The notes under the pieces are model-generated. The model was not told the DNA's origin. It was given only the letters and a program-made list of their open reading frames with translations, and did not search any database. 64,000 nt of DNA, taken from NCBI RefSeq assembly GCF_025770785.1, contig NZ_JANZLA010000003.1, positions 425,361 to 489,360 on the forward strand, in the 5' to 3' direction. Source of the stretch: Cellulomonas sp. SG140. Lineage in GTDB: Bacteria; Actinomycetota; Actinomycetes; Actinomycetales; Cellulomonadaceae. The position numbers and the translations under genes were made by a program. Positions 26,581 to 36,180 of the stretch are shown here, one piece after another (position 1 is the first letter of the stretch; each line of letters begins with the position of its first letter).

Positions 26581-26840
26581 GCGAGGCGGACCGGGGCACG
26601 GCCGTGCCGGACACGGTCGGCGAGCTGGTCTGCAGCGGGCGCGGCTGCCGTCAGCCGGCGGCCTGGGGGCTGCTGTGGAACAACCCTCGCCTGCACACCC
26701 CGGACCGGCGCAAGGTCTGGCTCGCGTGCGAGGAGCACCGCGGCTCGCTGTCGGAGTACCTGCAGGTGCGGGCGTTCCTTCGGGACGTCGTGCCGGTCGA
26801 CGAGCTGGTGCAGTCGGACCAGGGCGGGCCCACACCGTGA
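26577..26840 (+). CDS. Small putative zinc-binding protein, 87 aa
   Basis: An 87-aa protein with CSGRGCRQPAAWGLLWNNP followed about 27 residues later by CEEH, a Cys-x4-Cys/Cys-x2-His arrangement that could hold one metal ion. Similar actinobacterial proteins are sometimes misnamed acetone carboxylase; nothing here supports that. It is locked between DUF3099 and SURF1 by 4-bp overlaps at both ends, so it is coexpressed with an oxidase assembly factor. Confidence 0.78.
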   Translation: MSEADRGTAVPDTVGELVCSGRGCRQPAAWGLLWNNPRLHTPDRRKVWLACEEHRGSLSEYLQVRAFLRDVVPVDELVQSDQGGPTP

Positions 26841-27868
26841 GGCCGGCGGTTCGCCGGGCCGTCGGGCTGGTGCTGATCGGTGTCGTCGTGGCGGTGACCT
26901 GCACCTTCCTCGGTCGGTGGCAGTGGCACCGGCACGTGGTGAAGGACCGGCTGATCGCCGTCGTCCAGGCGAACTGGGCGGCGGCCCCGGTTCCGTTGAG
27001 CACCCTCGCGCCGTCCGGGACCGGCCTGACGCCGGCGTCGGAGTGGCGCTCCGTCCGTGCGGAGGGTCACTACGTGCCCTCCGCCACGGTGCTGCTGCGC
27101 AACCGGCCGGTGGCCAGCCACTCGGCCTACCACGTGCTGGTGCCGTTCGTGACGCAGGACGGGTCCGTGCTGGTGGTCGACCGCGGCTGGGTGCCGATCG
27201 GCAGCAACGGGTCGACCGCGCCGACACCTGCCGCGCCACCGGCCGGCACGACCACCCTGGTCGGCCGCGTGCGTATGCCGGAGACCGCATCGACCCGAGG
27301 GGCGCCTCCCGGTCAGGTGCAGTCGATCGACGTCCCGCAGGTGCTCGCAGCGGCCGGACCCGCCGCCCCGGCCGGCACCGCGTACCCGTTCTACGTGGCG
27401 GTCTCGACCGAGGACCCCGCTCCGGCGCAGGCGCTGGGCGCCCTGGACCCGCCGGACACGGACCCCGGTCCGCACCTCTCGTACGCGTTCCAGTGGTGGG
27501 TGTTCGCCCTGGGCGGGTTCGCCGCCTGCGTGTGGTCCGCCCGGCGCGAGCTGCTGGACGAGCGCCAGGAGCGGGGCGCCGCACCGGCACGACGTCTCGA
27601 CGAGGGGGACAGCCTCGCGGCCGCGACCACGAGCGCGTCCGTGGGCGACGACGCGCGACGGGACGAGACGCCCGGGCCGGTGACGCCACCGGCGAAGGGC
27701 TCCGGTGCGGCCGACGTGGGCCGTGCTGCGGCCGGGTCGTCGCACAAGCGGCCACGGCGCCGGCCCGGGCGTGACGAGCTCGCCGAGGACGCGTTGGTGG
27801 ACGCGCAGCTCGGCGGCGGGTCGCCAAGCGGGGCGTCCGGCCGTCCGGAGGACGCCGCAGCACGCTGA
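26837..27868 (+). CDS. SURF1 family cytochrome oxidase biogenesis protein
   Basis: Helps insert heme a into subunit I of aa3-type oxidase. 343 aa: TM helix 1 (about 8-26), the extracytoplasmic SURF1 domain with GRWQWHRH, LLRNRPV and VDRGWVP, TM helix 2 (about 218-234), then an unusual tail of about 108 residues rich in Ala, Arg, Asp and Gly (236-343). The core is full length; the tail is predicted disordered and cytosolic. GTG 26837 overlaps the previous stop by 4 bp. Heme A synthase ctaA is encoded about 16 kb away in the same window. Confidence 0.92.
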   Translation: MRPAVRRAVGLVLIGVVVAVTCTFLGRWQWHRHVVKDRLIAVVQANWAAAPVPLSTLAPSGTGLTPASEWRSVRAEGHYVPSATVLLRNRPVASHSAYHVLVPFVTQDGSVLVVDRGWVPIGSNGSTAPTPAAPPAGTTTLVGRVRMPETASTRGAPPGQVQSIDVPQVLAAAGPAAPAGTAYPFYVAVSTEDPAPAQALGALDPPDTDPGPHLSYAFQWWVFALGGFAACVWSARRELLDERQERGAAPARRLDEGDSLAAATTSASVGDDARRDETPGPVTPPAKGSGAADVGRAAAGSSHKRPRRRPGRDELAEDALVDAQLGGGSPSGASGRPEDAAAR

Positions 27869-27924
27869 GCGGCGGCCCAGGGTCCGATGGCGTCGGTCGC
27901 GCCGCAGGTACCGCGCGTCCGGCG

Positions 27925-29523
27925 TCAGGCCAGGGCGATCAGGTCCAGGTAGTCCGGTCCCCACAGGTCCTCGGCACCGTCCGGCAGCAGCAGCACCCGC
28001 TCCGGGTTCAGCGCCGCGACGGCACCCTCGTCGTGGCTGACGAGCACGACCGCGCCCGCGTAGCCGCGCAGCGCCGCGAGGATCTCCTCGCGTGACGCCG
28101 GGTCCAGGTTGTTGGTCGGCTCGTCCAGCAGGAGCACGTTGGCGCTCGAGACCACCAGGGCCGCGAGCGCGAGCCGTGTCTTCTCCCCGCCGGAGAGCAC
28201 GTTCGCCGGTTTGTCGGCGTCGTCCCCCGAGAAGAGGAACGAGCCCAGCACCGAGCGCACCTGCGTGTCGGTCAGGTCGGGAGCCGCCGAGCGGAGGTTC
28301 TCCACCACGGTGCGGGACAGGTCCAGGGTCTCGTGCTCCTGGGCGTAGTAGCCGAGCTTGAGGCCGTGACCAGGGCGGACCTCGCCGGTGTCGCTCGGCT
28401 CGAGGCCGCCGAGGATCCGCAGCAGCGTCGTCTTGCCCGCGCCGTTCAGACCGAGCACGACCACCTTGGACCCGCGGTCGATCGCCAGGTCGACGTCGGT
28501 GAACACCTCGAGCGACCCGTACGACTTCGACAGGCCCTCCGCCGTCAGCGGGGTCTTGCCGCACGGCGCCGGGTCGGGGAAGCGCAGGTGCGCCACCTTG
28601 TCGGACGCACGCACCTGCTCGAGGCCGGACAGGAGCCGCTCCGCACGCTTGGCCATGTTCTGCGCGGCGACCGCCTTGGTCGCCTTCGCGCGCATCTTGT
28701 CGGCCTGCGCCAGGAGTACCGCCGCCTTCTTCTCGGCGTTGGCGCGCTCCCGGCGGCGGCGCTTCTCGTCCGTCTCCCGCTGCGTCAGGTAGGCGTCCCA
28801 GCCGAGCGCGTACTGGTCGATCACGCCGCGGTTCGCATCGAGGTGGAACACCTTGTTGACGCAGGCGCGCAGCAGCTCGGCGTCGTGGCTGATGACGACG
28901 AACCCGCCGGAGTAGGCCTTGAGCCAGTCGCGCAGCCAGGCGATCGAGTCGGCGTCGAGGTGGTTGGTCGGCTCGTCGAGGAGGAGCGTCTGCGCACCGG
29001 AGAACAGGATGCGGGCCAGCTCGACGCGGCGCCGCTGGCCGCCCGAGAGCGTGCCGAGGTGCTGCGACAGCACCCGGTCGTCCAGGCCCAGGTTCGAGGT
29101 GATCCGGTGGGCCTCGCTCTCCGCGGCGTACCCGCCCGCGGCGGTGAACCGGGCCTCGAGGCGGGAGTACCGCTCCATCGCGGTCTCGCGGGTGGCGTCG
29201 TCGGCGCTGGCCATCGCGCCCTCGGTCTCCCGCATCGCCCGCACCACCTCGTCCAGCCCGCGGGCGGACAGCACACGGTGCAGCGCCAGCTGGTCGGCGT
29301 CCCCCGTGCTCGGGTCCTGCGGCAGGTAGCCGATCTCACCGCCGCGGGTCACCTGACCACCCGTGGGCTGCCCCTGACCGGCGAGCACGCGGGTCAGGGT
29401 GGTCTTGCCCGCGCCGTTGCGGCCGACGAGGCCGATCCGGTCACCGGCGGCGACGCGGAAGCTGGTGGGCTCGAGAAGGACGCGGGCGCCGATGCGCAGC
29501 TCCACGCCCTGGGCGACGATCAC
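27925..29523 (-). CDS. ABC-F family ATPase
   Basis: A soluble twin-ATPase protein of 532 aa acting on ribosomes. Domain 1: Walker A GRNGAGKTT, LSGGQRRR, LLLDEPTNHLD. A basic helical linker (about 250-310, rich in Arg, Lys and Glu) follows, then domain 2: GLNGAGKTT, LSGGEKTR, LLLDEPTNNLD. No membrane domain. Members act in translation control or target protection against ribosome antibiotics; without an arm-length comparison I cannot choose. GTG 29523 is preceded by GGAGGA at about 8 nt; longer upstream versions lack support. Confidence 0.93.
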   Translation of the reverse strand: MIVAQGVELRIGARVLLEPTSFRVAAGDRIGLVGRNGAGKTTLTRVLAGQGQPTGGQVTRGGEIGYLPQDPSTGDADQLALHRVLSARGLDEVVRAMRETEGAMASADDATRETAMERYSRLEARFTAAGGYAAESEAHRITSNLGLDDRVLSQHLGTLSGGQRRRVELARILFSGAQTLLLDEPTNHLDADSIAWLRDWLKAYSGGFVVISHDAELLRACVNKVFHLDANRGVIDQYALGWDAYLTQRETDEKRRRRERANAEKKAAVLLAQADKMRAKATKAVAAQNMAKRAERLLSGLEQVRASDKVAHLRFPDPAPCGKTPLTAEGLSKSYGSLEVFTDVDLAIDRGSKVVVLGLNGAGKTTLLRILGGLEPSDTGEVRPGHGLKLGYYAQEHETLDLSRTVVENLRSAAPDLTDTQVRSVLGSFLFSGDDADKPANVLSGGEKTRLALAALVVSSANVLLLDEPTNNLDPASREEILAALRGYAGAVVLVSHDEGAVAALNPERVLLLPDGAEDLWGPDYLDLIALA

Positions 29524-29595
29524 TGGTGGGTTCCTCCGACGACGGGCGCTCGGGCCTTGGGCCGGGGCACAAACGCCCGCCAGTCTACGACCGGC

Positions 29596-29601
29596 TAGCG
29601 T
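29596..29601 (+). promoter_or_regulatory. -10-like TAGCGT upstream of bioY
   Basis: TAGCGT in the 192-bp spacer between the divergent ABC-F and bioY genes. Here 114 nt separate the box from the bioY ATG, which has its own GGAG about 7 nt upstream, so bioY would have a long leader, unlike the leaderless genes nearby. I saw no BioR/BirA palindrome in the leader. Confidence 0.35.
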
Positions 29602-29715
29602 GACCGAGGTCCGAACAGCCTCCCCCGCCGGTGCCACCGACCGGACCAGGCCCGGACCACGACTGCCGGACGCTCGACGCGTCCGACCACCCGACCCTGA
29701 CGACCGGAGCAGCCG

Positions 29716-30396
29716 ATGTCCAGCGGATTCCCCAGCCCGACGCCCGACGACGCCGCGACCGGAGGTCGGGCCGCGGACGGGCTGACCGCCCTCGGCGGGC
29801 CGCGCGAGGCCCTCCTGCCGGCGCCTGTCGCGCGACGCTCCCCCGCCGGTGACGTCGCCCTGGTCGGGGTGCTCGCGGCGTTCATCGCGGCCTGTGCGGT
29901 GCTGCCGCCGATCCCCACGGGAACGGCCGTGCCGATCACGCTCCAGACGTTCGCCATCACCCTCGCGGGACTGCTGCTGGGTGCGCGTCGAGGTGCACTG
30001 GCGGTCGCGCTCTACCTCGTGGTGGGCCTGGCGGGCGTCCCGGTGCTGGCCGGTGGCACCGGGGGCATCGGCGTGCTGGCTGGTCCGACGGTCGGCTACC
30101 TGGCGGCGTTCGTGCCCGCCACCGCGCTGACGGGGTGGTTCGCCGGAGCGGCGCGCAAGGCCCGACCGGCGAGCCGGTTCCTGGTGCTCGCCGCGGCCGG
30201 GGTGGCCGCCACCTGGCTGGTCGTCCGGCCGCTCGGCATCGCCGGCCTCGCCTGGCGCACCGGCATGTCGGTGCGGGCGGCGTTCGTCGTCGACCTGCGC
30301 TTCTGGCCCGGTGACCTGATCAAGTGCCTGCTGGCGGCGGCCGTCGCCGCGGCGGCGCTGCGGGCGTTCCCGGACCTGCTGCGCGACCGGCGGTGA
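29716..30396 (+). CDS. bioY: Biotin transporter substrate-binding subunit BioY
   Basis: The S component of the biotin ECF transporter. 226 aa, of which about 40 N-terminal residues are hydrophilic and five to six membrane helices follow (from ALVGVLAAFIAACAVLP). The BioY signatures PITLQTFAITLAGLLLG and the repeated Gly-rich loop LAGGTGGIGVLAGPTVGYL are present. It overlaps the bioM start by 4 bp. Together the three genes make a dedicated BioMNY transporter. Confidence 0.95.
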   Translation: MSSGFPSPTPDDAATGGRAADGLTALGGPREALLPAPVARRSPAGDVALVGVLAAFIAACAVLPPIPTGTAVPITLQTFAITLAGLLLGARRGALAVALYLVVGLAGVPVLAGGTGGIGVLAGPTVGYLAAFVPATALTGWFAGAARKARPASRFLVLAAAGVAATWLVVRPLGIAGLAWRTGMSVRAAFVVDLRFWPGDLIKCLLAAAVAAAALRAFPDLLRDRR

Positions 30397-31130
30397 TCGA
30401 GCTCGACCGGGCGGAGGTGACCGTCTGGAGCCCCGATCCGGTCAGCGGTCGCGACCGCACCGTGCGGATCCTCGGTCCGGTGACGCTGTCGCTGGCCGAG
30501 CGCAGGGTGGCTGTGGTGGGTGCGAACGGCTCCGGGAAGTCCACCCTGGCCCGTCTGATCGACGGGCTGGTGCTCCCCTCCGCCGGCACGGTGCGGGTCG
30601 ACGGTCTCGACACCGCGCACGACGGCGCGGCGGTGCGCCGCCGGGTCGGCTTCCTGTTCACCGACCCCGACGCCCAGGTGGTGATGCCGACGCCCGCGGA
30701 GGACGTGGCGCTCTCGTTGCGCCGGACGGTGGGCAGCACCGCGGAGAGCCGCTCGGCAGCGCGCGCCTGGCTCGACCGGTTCGGCCTCGCGGCCCACGCC
30801 GACCTGCCGGTTCACGTGCTGTCCGCCGGCCAGCGGCAGCTGCTGGCGCTGGCCGCGGTGCTGGCCACGCAACCCGCGGTGCTGGTGTGCGACGAGCCGA
30901 CCACGCTGCTCGACCTGCGGTGGCGGCGCGTCGTGGACCAGCTCCTCGACGCCCTGGAGCAGCAGGTGGTGCTGGTCACCCACGACCTCGAGGCGGCCGC
31001 CCGCGCCGACCGCGTGCTGGTGGTCGACGAGGGGCAGCTGGTGCACGACGGTCCGCCCGCCACCGCCCTGGCGGCGTACCGGGCGCTGATGAGCGGGGTG
31101 CCGCGGCCCGCCGCGGCGCACGCGCCGTGA
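30393..31130 (+). CDS. bioM: Biotin ECF transporter ATPase BioM
   Basis: Energy-coupling ATPase of the biotin transporter. 245 aa: Walker A GANGSGKST, Q-loop region FTDPDAQVVMPT, Walker B AVLVCDEPT, and the H-loop VTHD. The signature reads LSAGQ rather than LSGGQ, a change often seen in ECF ATPases. GTG at 30393 overlaps the bioY stop, and its own stop overlaps bioN (both GTGA). Confidence 0.93.
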   Translation: MIELDRAEVTVWSPDPVSGRDRTVRILGPVTLSLAERRVAVVGANGSGKSTLARLIDGLVLPSAGTVRVDGLDTAHDGAAVRRRVGFLFTDPDAQVVMPTPAEDVALSLRRTVGSTAESRSAARAWLDRFGLAAHADLPVHVLSAGQRQLLALAAVLATQPAVLVCDEPTTLLDLRWRRVVDQLLDALEQQVVLVTHDLEAAARADRVLVVDEGQLVHDGPPATALAAYRALMSGVPRPAAAHAP

Positions 31131-31759
31131 GGCGCGGCCGACGGGACGGCTGGACGGGACCGCTCGGCCTGTACGTCCCCGGCACCAGCCCGCTGCACCG
31201 TCTGCCGGTGTGGGCGTCCCTGCTCGGCACCGCGGTGTTCACCGCGGCGGTCGTGCTGGTGCCCGGTGTGCCGGCCGCGGTGACCGGGGTGCTCGTTGCG
31301 TGCGGCGCCGCCGCGGTCGCCCAGCTGCCGTGGCGGCGGCTGGTGCTCGGCCTGAGGCCCGGCCTGGTCGCGGCGGCGTTCGTCGGCCTGGGACGCTGGT
31401 GGACCGGCGGCGCAGCAGCCGGCGTCGCGGGGGCGCTGGACCTGCTCGCCGTGGTGCTCGCCGGCGTCGTGCTCGCGGCGACCACCCCGGCGGACGAGCT
31501 GGTGAGCACCGTGGCCGGGGCCACCACGCACCTGAAGCGGTTCGGAGTGCGGCCCGGATCGGTCGGCCTCGGGGTCGCGGTCATGCTGCGCTCCGTCCCG
31601 GTCCTGGTCACCGTGCTCGGCGAGTCGGCCGACGCCGCCCGCGCCCGCGGGCTCGACCGGTCACCACGCGCGCTCGTGGTGCCGGCCGGGGTGCGCACCG
31701 TCGCGCACGCCCGACGGGTCGGCGAGGCGCTCGCCGCTCGCGGGCTGCCGGACGACTGA
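31127..31759 (+). CDS. bioN: Biotin ECF transporter transmembrane subunit BioN
   Basis: The T component of the transporter, 210 aa, with four to five membrane helices. The EcfT coupling motifs appear as two Ala-Arg-Gly signatures in ADAARARGLDRS and GEALAARGLPDD, which contact the ATPase. GTG 31127 overlaps the bioM stop. Short for an EcfT protein but typical of BioN. Confidence 0.92.
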   Translation: MRRGRRDGWTGPLGLYVPGTSPLHRLPVWASLLGTAVFTAAVVLVPGVPAAVTGVLVACGAAAVAQLPWRRLVLGLRPGLVAAAFVGLGRWWTGGAAAGVAGALDLLAVVLAGVVLAATTPADELVSTVAGATTHLKRFGVRPGSVGLGVAVMLRSVPVLVTVLGESADAARARGLDRSPRALVVPAGVRTVAHARRVGEALAARGLPDD

Positions 31760-31812
31760 GTCGGTCGGCACCGGCGGCGGATCATCCGGTGGCCGGAGGA
31801 CGGGTGCCGGGT

Positions 31813-31818
31813 TAGCGT
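31813..31818 (+). promoter_or_regulatory. -10-like TAGCGT ahead of the YpfJ-like gene
   Basis: TAGCGT followed by exactly 6 nt and the GTG start at 31825, with no ribosome binding site. Same layout as the other proposed leaderless promoters in the window. Confidence 0.45.
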
Positions 31819-31824
31819 CCCCGC

Positions 31825-32712
31825 GTGACGTTCCACGAGGGCGGCGACTTCGAGGGTGGCCGGGTGCAGAGCCGCGGACCCGGACGCGGGATCGAGATCG
31901 GCGGCGGCATCACCGGACTGGTGGTCGTGGTGCTGGTGACGCTGCTCAACGGCGGCAACCTCGGCGACGTGCTGGACGCGGTGGGCGGTGGGTCGCAGTC
32001 CGGCGGCACGTCCCAGGGCACCACCATCCAGCGCTGCTCGGCGGAGCAGGCGAACACCCAGCGTGACTGCCGGCTCTCCGCGACCGTGCAGGGCCTGGAC
32101 GCCTACTGGCAGCAGACGCTGGCCGCCCAGGGCACGCCGTTCAGCCAGCCGCCGGTGGTCTCGTTCACCTCGCAGACCAGCACCGGCTGCGGCACCGCCT
32201 CCAGCGCCACGGGGCCGTTCTACTGCCCGACGGACCGGACGGTGTACCTCGACCTCGGCTTCTACGACCAGCTGCAGAGCCAGTTCGGGGCCGAGGACGG
32301 ACCGCTCGCGGAGATGTACGTCACGGCCCACGAGTACGGGCACCACGTGCAGAACCTGCTCGGCACGATGGGCAGGACCGACCACCAGGGCACCGGCGCG
32401 ACGTCCGACTCGGTCAAGCTCGAGCTGCAGGCCGACTGCTACGCCGGCATCTGGATCGGCCACGCCGCGACGACCAAGGACCCCCAGACGGGGGTGGTCT
32501 TCCTCGACCCCGTCACGCCGCAGCAGCTGTCGAACGCGCTGGCCGCGGCGCAGGCCGTGGGCGACGACCACATCCAGCAGCAGTCCGACGGCGGGGTCGA
32601 CCCGGACACGTGGACCCACGGATCGAGTGCCCAGCGCGAGAGGTGGTTCACCACCGGGTACCAGAAGGGCACCCTGGCCGCGTGCGACACCTTCTCGGCG
32701 CCGAGCCTCTGA
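31825..32712 (+). CDS. YpfJ-family neutral zinc metallopeptidase
   Basis: A 295-aa protein with an uncleaved-type N-terminal membrane anchor (about 27-42) and an extracytoplasmic peptidase domain. The zinc motif HEYGHH is at 169-174 and the likely third ligand is the Glu in LELQADCYAG downstream. Four cysteines around 71-135 could form disulfides, fitting an exported domain. Family members are called neutral zinc metallopeptidases; substrates are not established. The stop lies in a 12-bp tandem repeat. Confidence 0.9.
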   Translation: MTFHEGGDFEGGRVQSRGPGRGIEIGGGITGLVVVVLVTLLNGGNLGDVLDAVGGGSQSGGTSQGTTIQRCSAEQANTQRDCRLSATVQGLDAYWQQTLAAQGTPFSQPPVVSFTSQTSTGCGTASSATGPFYCPTDRTVYLDLGFYDQLQSQFGAEDGPLAEMYVTAHEYGHHVQNLLGTMGRTDHQGTGATSDSVKLELQADCYAGIWIGHAATTKDPQTGVVFLDPVTPQQLSNALAAAQAVGDDHIQQQSDGGVDPDTWTHGSSAQRERWFTTGYQKGTLAACDTFSAPSL

Positions 32713-32729
32713 CAGCACCTCTGACAGCA
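32706..32729. repeat. 12-bp tandem duplication across the stop codon
   Basis: CCTCTGACAGCA occurs twice in perfect tandem (32706-32717 and 32718-32729). The first copy carries the TGA of the metallopeptidase gene; because the unit is 12 bp, the second TGA is in the same frame and acts as a back-up stop. A third, imperfect copy (CCCTGACGCG) follows. Confidence 0.7.
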
Positions 32730-32823
32730 CCCTGACGCGCCGGGATGCAGAGAGGCGCACGGTCACGCGGGGACGACGACGCCCCCACGACCGGCGTCGC
32801 AGGGGCGTGCCGACGCGGCGGTG

Positions 32824-33164
32824 TCAGATGTTGAAGCCGATGGCCCGCATCTGCTCGCGCCCGTCCTCGGTGATCTTCTCCGGGCCCCACGGCGGCATCC
32901 ACACCCAGTTGATGCGGAAGGCGTCGACGATGCCGTCGAGCACCTGGGCCGTCTGGTCCTCGATCATGTCGGTCAGCGGGCAGGCCGCCGACGTCAGCGT
33001 CATGTCGATCGTCGCGGTGTTGGTCTGGTCCACCAGCACGCCGTACACCAGCCCGAGGTCGACGACGTTCACGCCGAGCTCGGGGTCGATCACGTCGCGC
33101 ATGGCCTCCTCGACGTCGGCTGCGGTGGCCGGCTCCGTACGGGCGCCGGGGTTCTGGTCGATGC

Positions 33165-33168
<4 letters not shown>
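32824..33168 (-). CDS. sufT: SufT-like Fe-S assembly factor (DUF59/MIP18)
   Basis: A 114-aa DUF59 protein that helps mature Fe-S proteins, the last gene of the suf operon. The family core is VIDPELGVNVVDLGLVYGV and the conserved Cys is in TSAACPLTDM. The ATG at 33168 overlaps the sufU stop by 4 bp. Equivalent to Rv1466. The precise carrier role in actinobacteria is not settled. Confidence 0.92.
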
Positions 33169-35068
<1,900 letters not shown>

Positions 35069-35833
35069 TCAGACGAGCGGGGCGCCCTGGGTGAAGCGGT
35101 CGTAGCCCTCGTCCTCGAGCCGGTCGGCCAGGTCGGAGCCGCCCTCCTCGGCGATGCGCCCGTCGACGAAGACGTGCACGAAGTCGGGGCGGATGTACCG
35201 CAGGATCCGGGTGTAGTGCGTGATCAGCAGCACGCCGACGTCCGTCTTGCTCGCCACGCGGTTCACGCCCTCGGACACGATGCGCAGCGCGTCGACGTCG
35301 AGACCGGAGTCCGTCTCGTCGAGGATCGCGAACTTCGGTGCCAGGAGCTCCATCTGCAGGATCTCGTGGCGCTTCTTCTCGCCGCCGGAGAAGCCCTCGT
35401 TCACCGAGCGCTCGGAGAACGCCGGGTCCATGCGCAGGTTGTCCATCGCGGTCCGCACGTCCTTGACCCACGTGCGCAGCGCCGGAGCCTGACCGGAGAC
35501 GGCCGTCTTGGCCGTGCGCAGGAAGTTCGACACCGAGACCCCCGGCACCTCGACCGGGTACTGCATGGCCAGGAAGAGGCCGGCGCGGGCGCGCTCGTCG
35601 ACCTTCATCGCGAGGACGTCCTGGCCGTCCAGCGTCACGGAGCCCGAGGTGACGTGGTACTTCGGGTGACCGGCCAGCGAGTACGCGAGCGTGGACTTGC
35701 CGGAGCCGTTCGGCCCCATGATCGCGTGGGTCTCACCGCTGTTCACGGTGAGGTCGACGCCACGGAGGATGGGCTTGGGCCCTTCCTTGGTCTCGACGCT
35801 GACGTGCAGGTCGGAGATCTGCAGGGTGGACAT
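35069..35833 (-). CDS. sufC: Fe-S assembly ATPase SufC
   Basis: ATPase of the SufBCD scaffold. 254 aa with Walker A GPNGSGKST, the Suf-specific signature FSGGEKKR, and Walker B with D-loop ILDETDSGLD. The start is ATG 35833 with AGGAGAA upstream. It is soluble and works with SufB and SufD from the same operon, not with a membrane permease. Confidence 0.97.
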   Translation of the reverse strand: MSTLQISDLHVSVETKEGPKPILRGVDLTVNSGETHAIMGPNGSGKSTLAYSLAGHPKYHVTSGSVTLDGQDVLAMKVDERARAGLFLAMQYPVEVPGVSVSNFLRTAKTAVSGQAPALRTWVKDVRTAMDNLRMDPAFSERSVNEGFSGGEKKRHEILQMELLAPKFAILDETDSGLDVDALRIVSEGVNRVASKTDVGVLLITHYTRILRYIRPDFVHVFVDGRIAEEGGSDLADRLEDEGYDRFTQGAPLV

Positions 35834-35847
35834 GGTTCTCCTCGTTC

Positions 35848-36180
35848 TCAGAGCGGGGCGTCGACGTCGACGAGCACCTGCTCGCCCTCGACGGTCAGGG
35901 GGTAGACGGGGACGGGCCGGACGGCCGGCGGGGACAGCGGCTTGCCGGTGCGCAGGTCGAAGCGTGAGCCGTGCAGCCAGCACTCGATCGTGGCGCCCTC
36001 GACCTCGCCGTCGGACAGCGAGACCTGGCCGTGCGAGCAGATGTCGCTGATGGCGTGCAGCTCGCCGTCCTCGTCACGGACGACGGCCACCTCGACCGTG
36101 CCGTCGGCGCCCTCGAGCTCCACCCGCAGGGTGCCGGCGACGGGCACGTCCGAGGCCAGGCAGACGCGCTGAGCGCTCAT
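35848..36180 (-). CDS. Rieske-type ferredoxin in the suf operon
   Basis: A 110-aa soluble Rieske protein. The [2Fe-2S] ligands are C-x-H in ICSHGQVSLSD and C-x2-H in CWLHGSRFD, 17 residues apart, like the ferredoxins of non-heme oxygenases and the NirD family. It overlaps sufD by 4 bp and precedes sufC by 14 bp, so it is an integral gene of the operon. M. tuberculosis lacks a gene at this place. It may give or take electrons during cluster building, or be a client made at the site of assembly; both are inference. Confidence 0.9.
   Translation of the reverse strand: MSAQRVCLASDVPVAGTLRVELEGADGTVEVAVVRDEDGELHAISDICSHGQVSLSDGEVEGATIECWLHGSRFDLRTGKPLSPPAVRPVPVYPLTVEGEQVLVDVDAPL

Noticed and set aside
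29524..29715. BioR or BirA operator before bioY
   Set aside because: No convincing palindrome of either type was found; only a -10-like TAGCGT.
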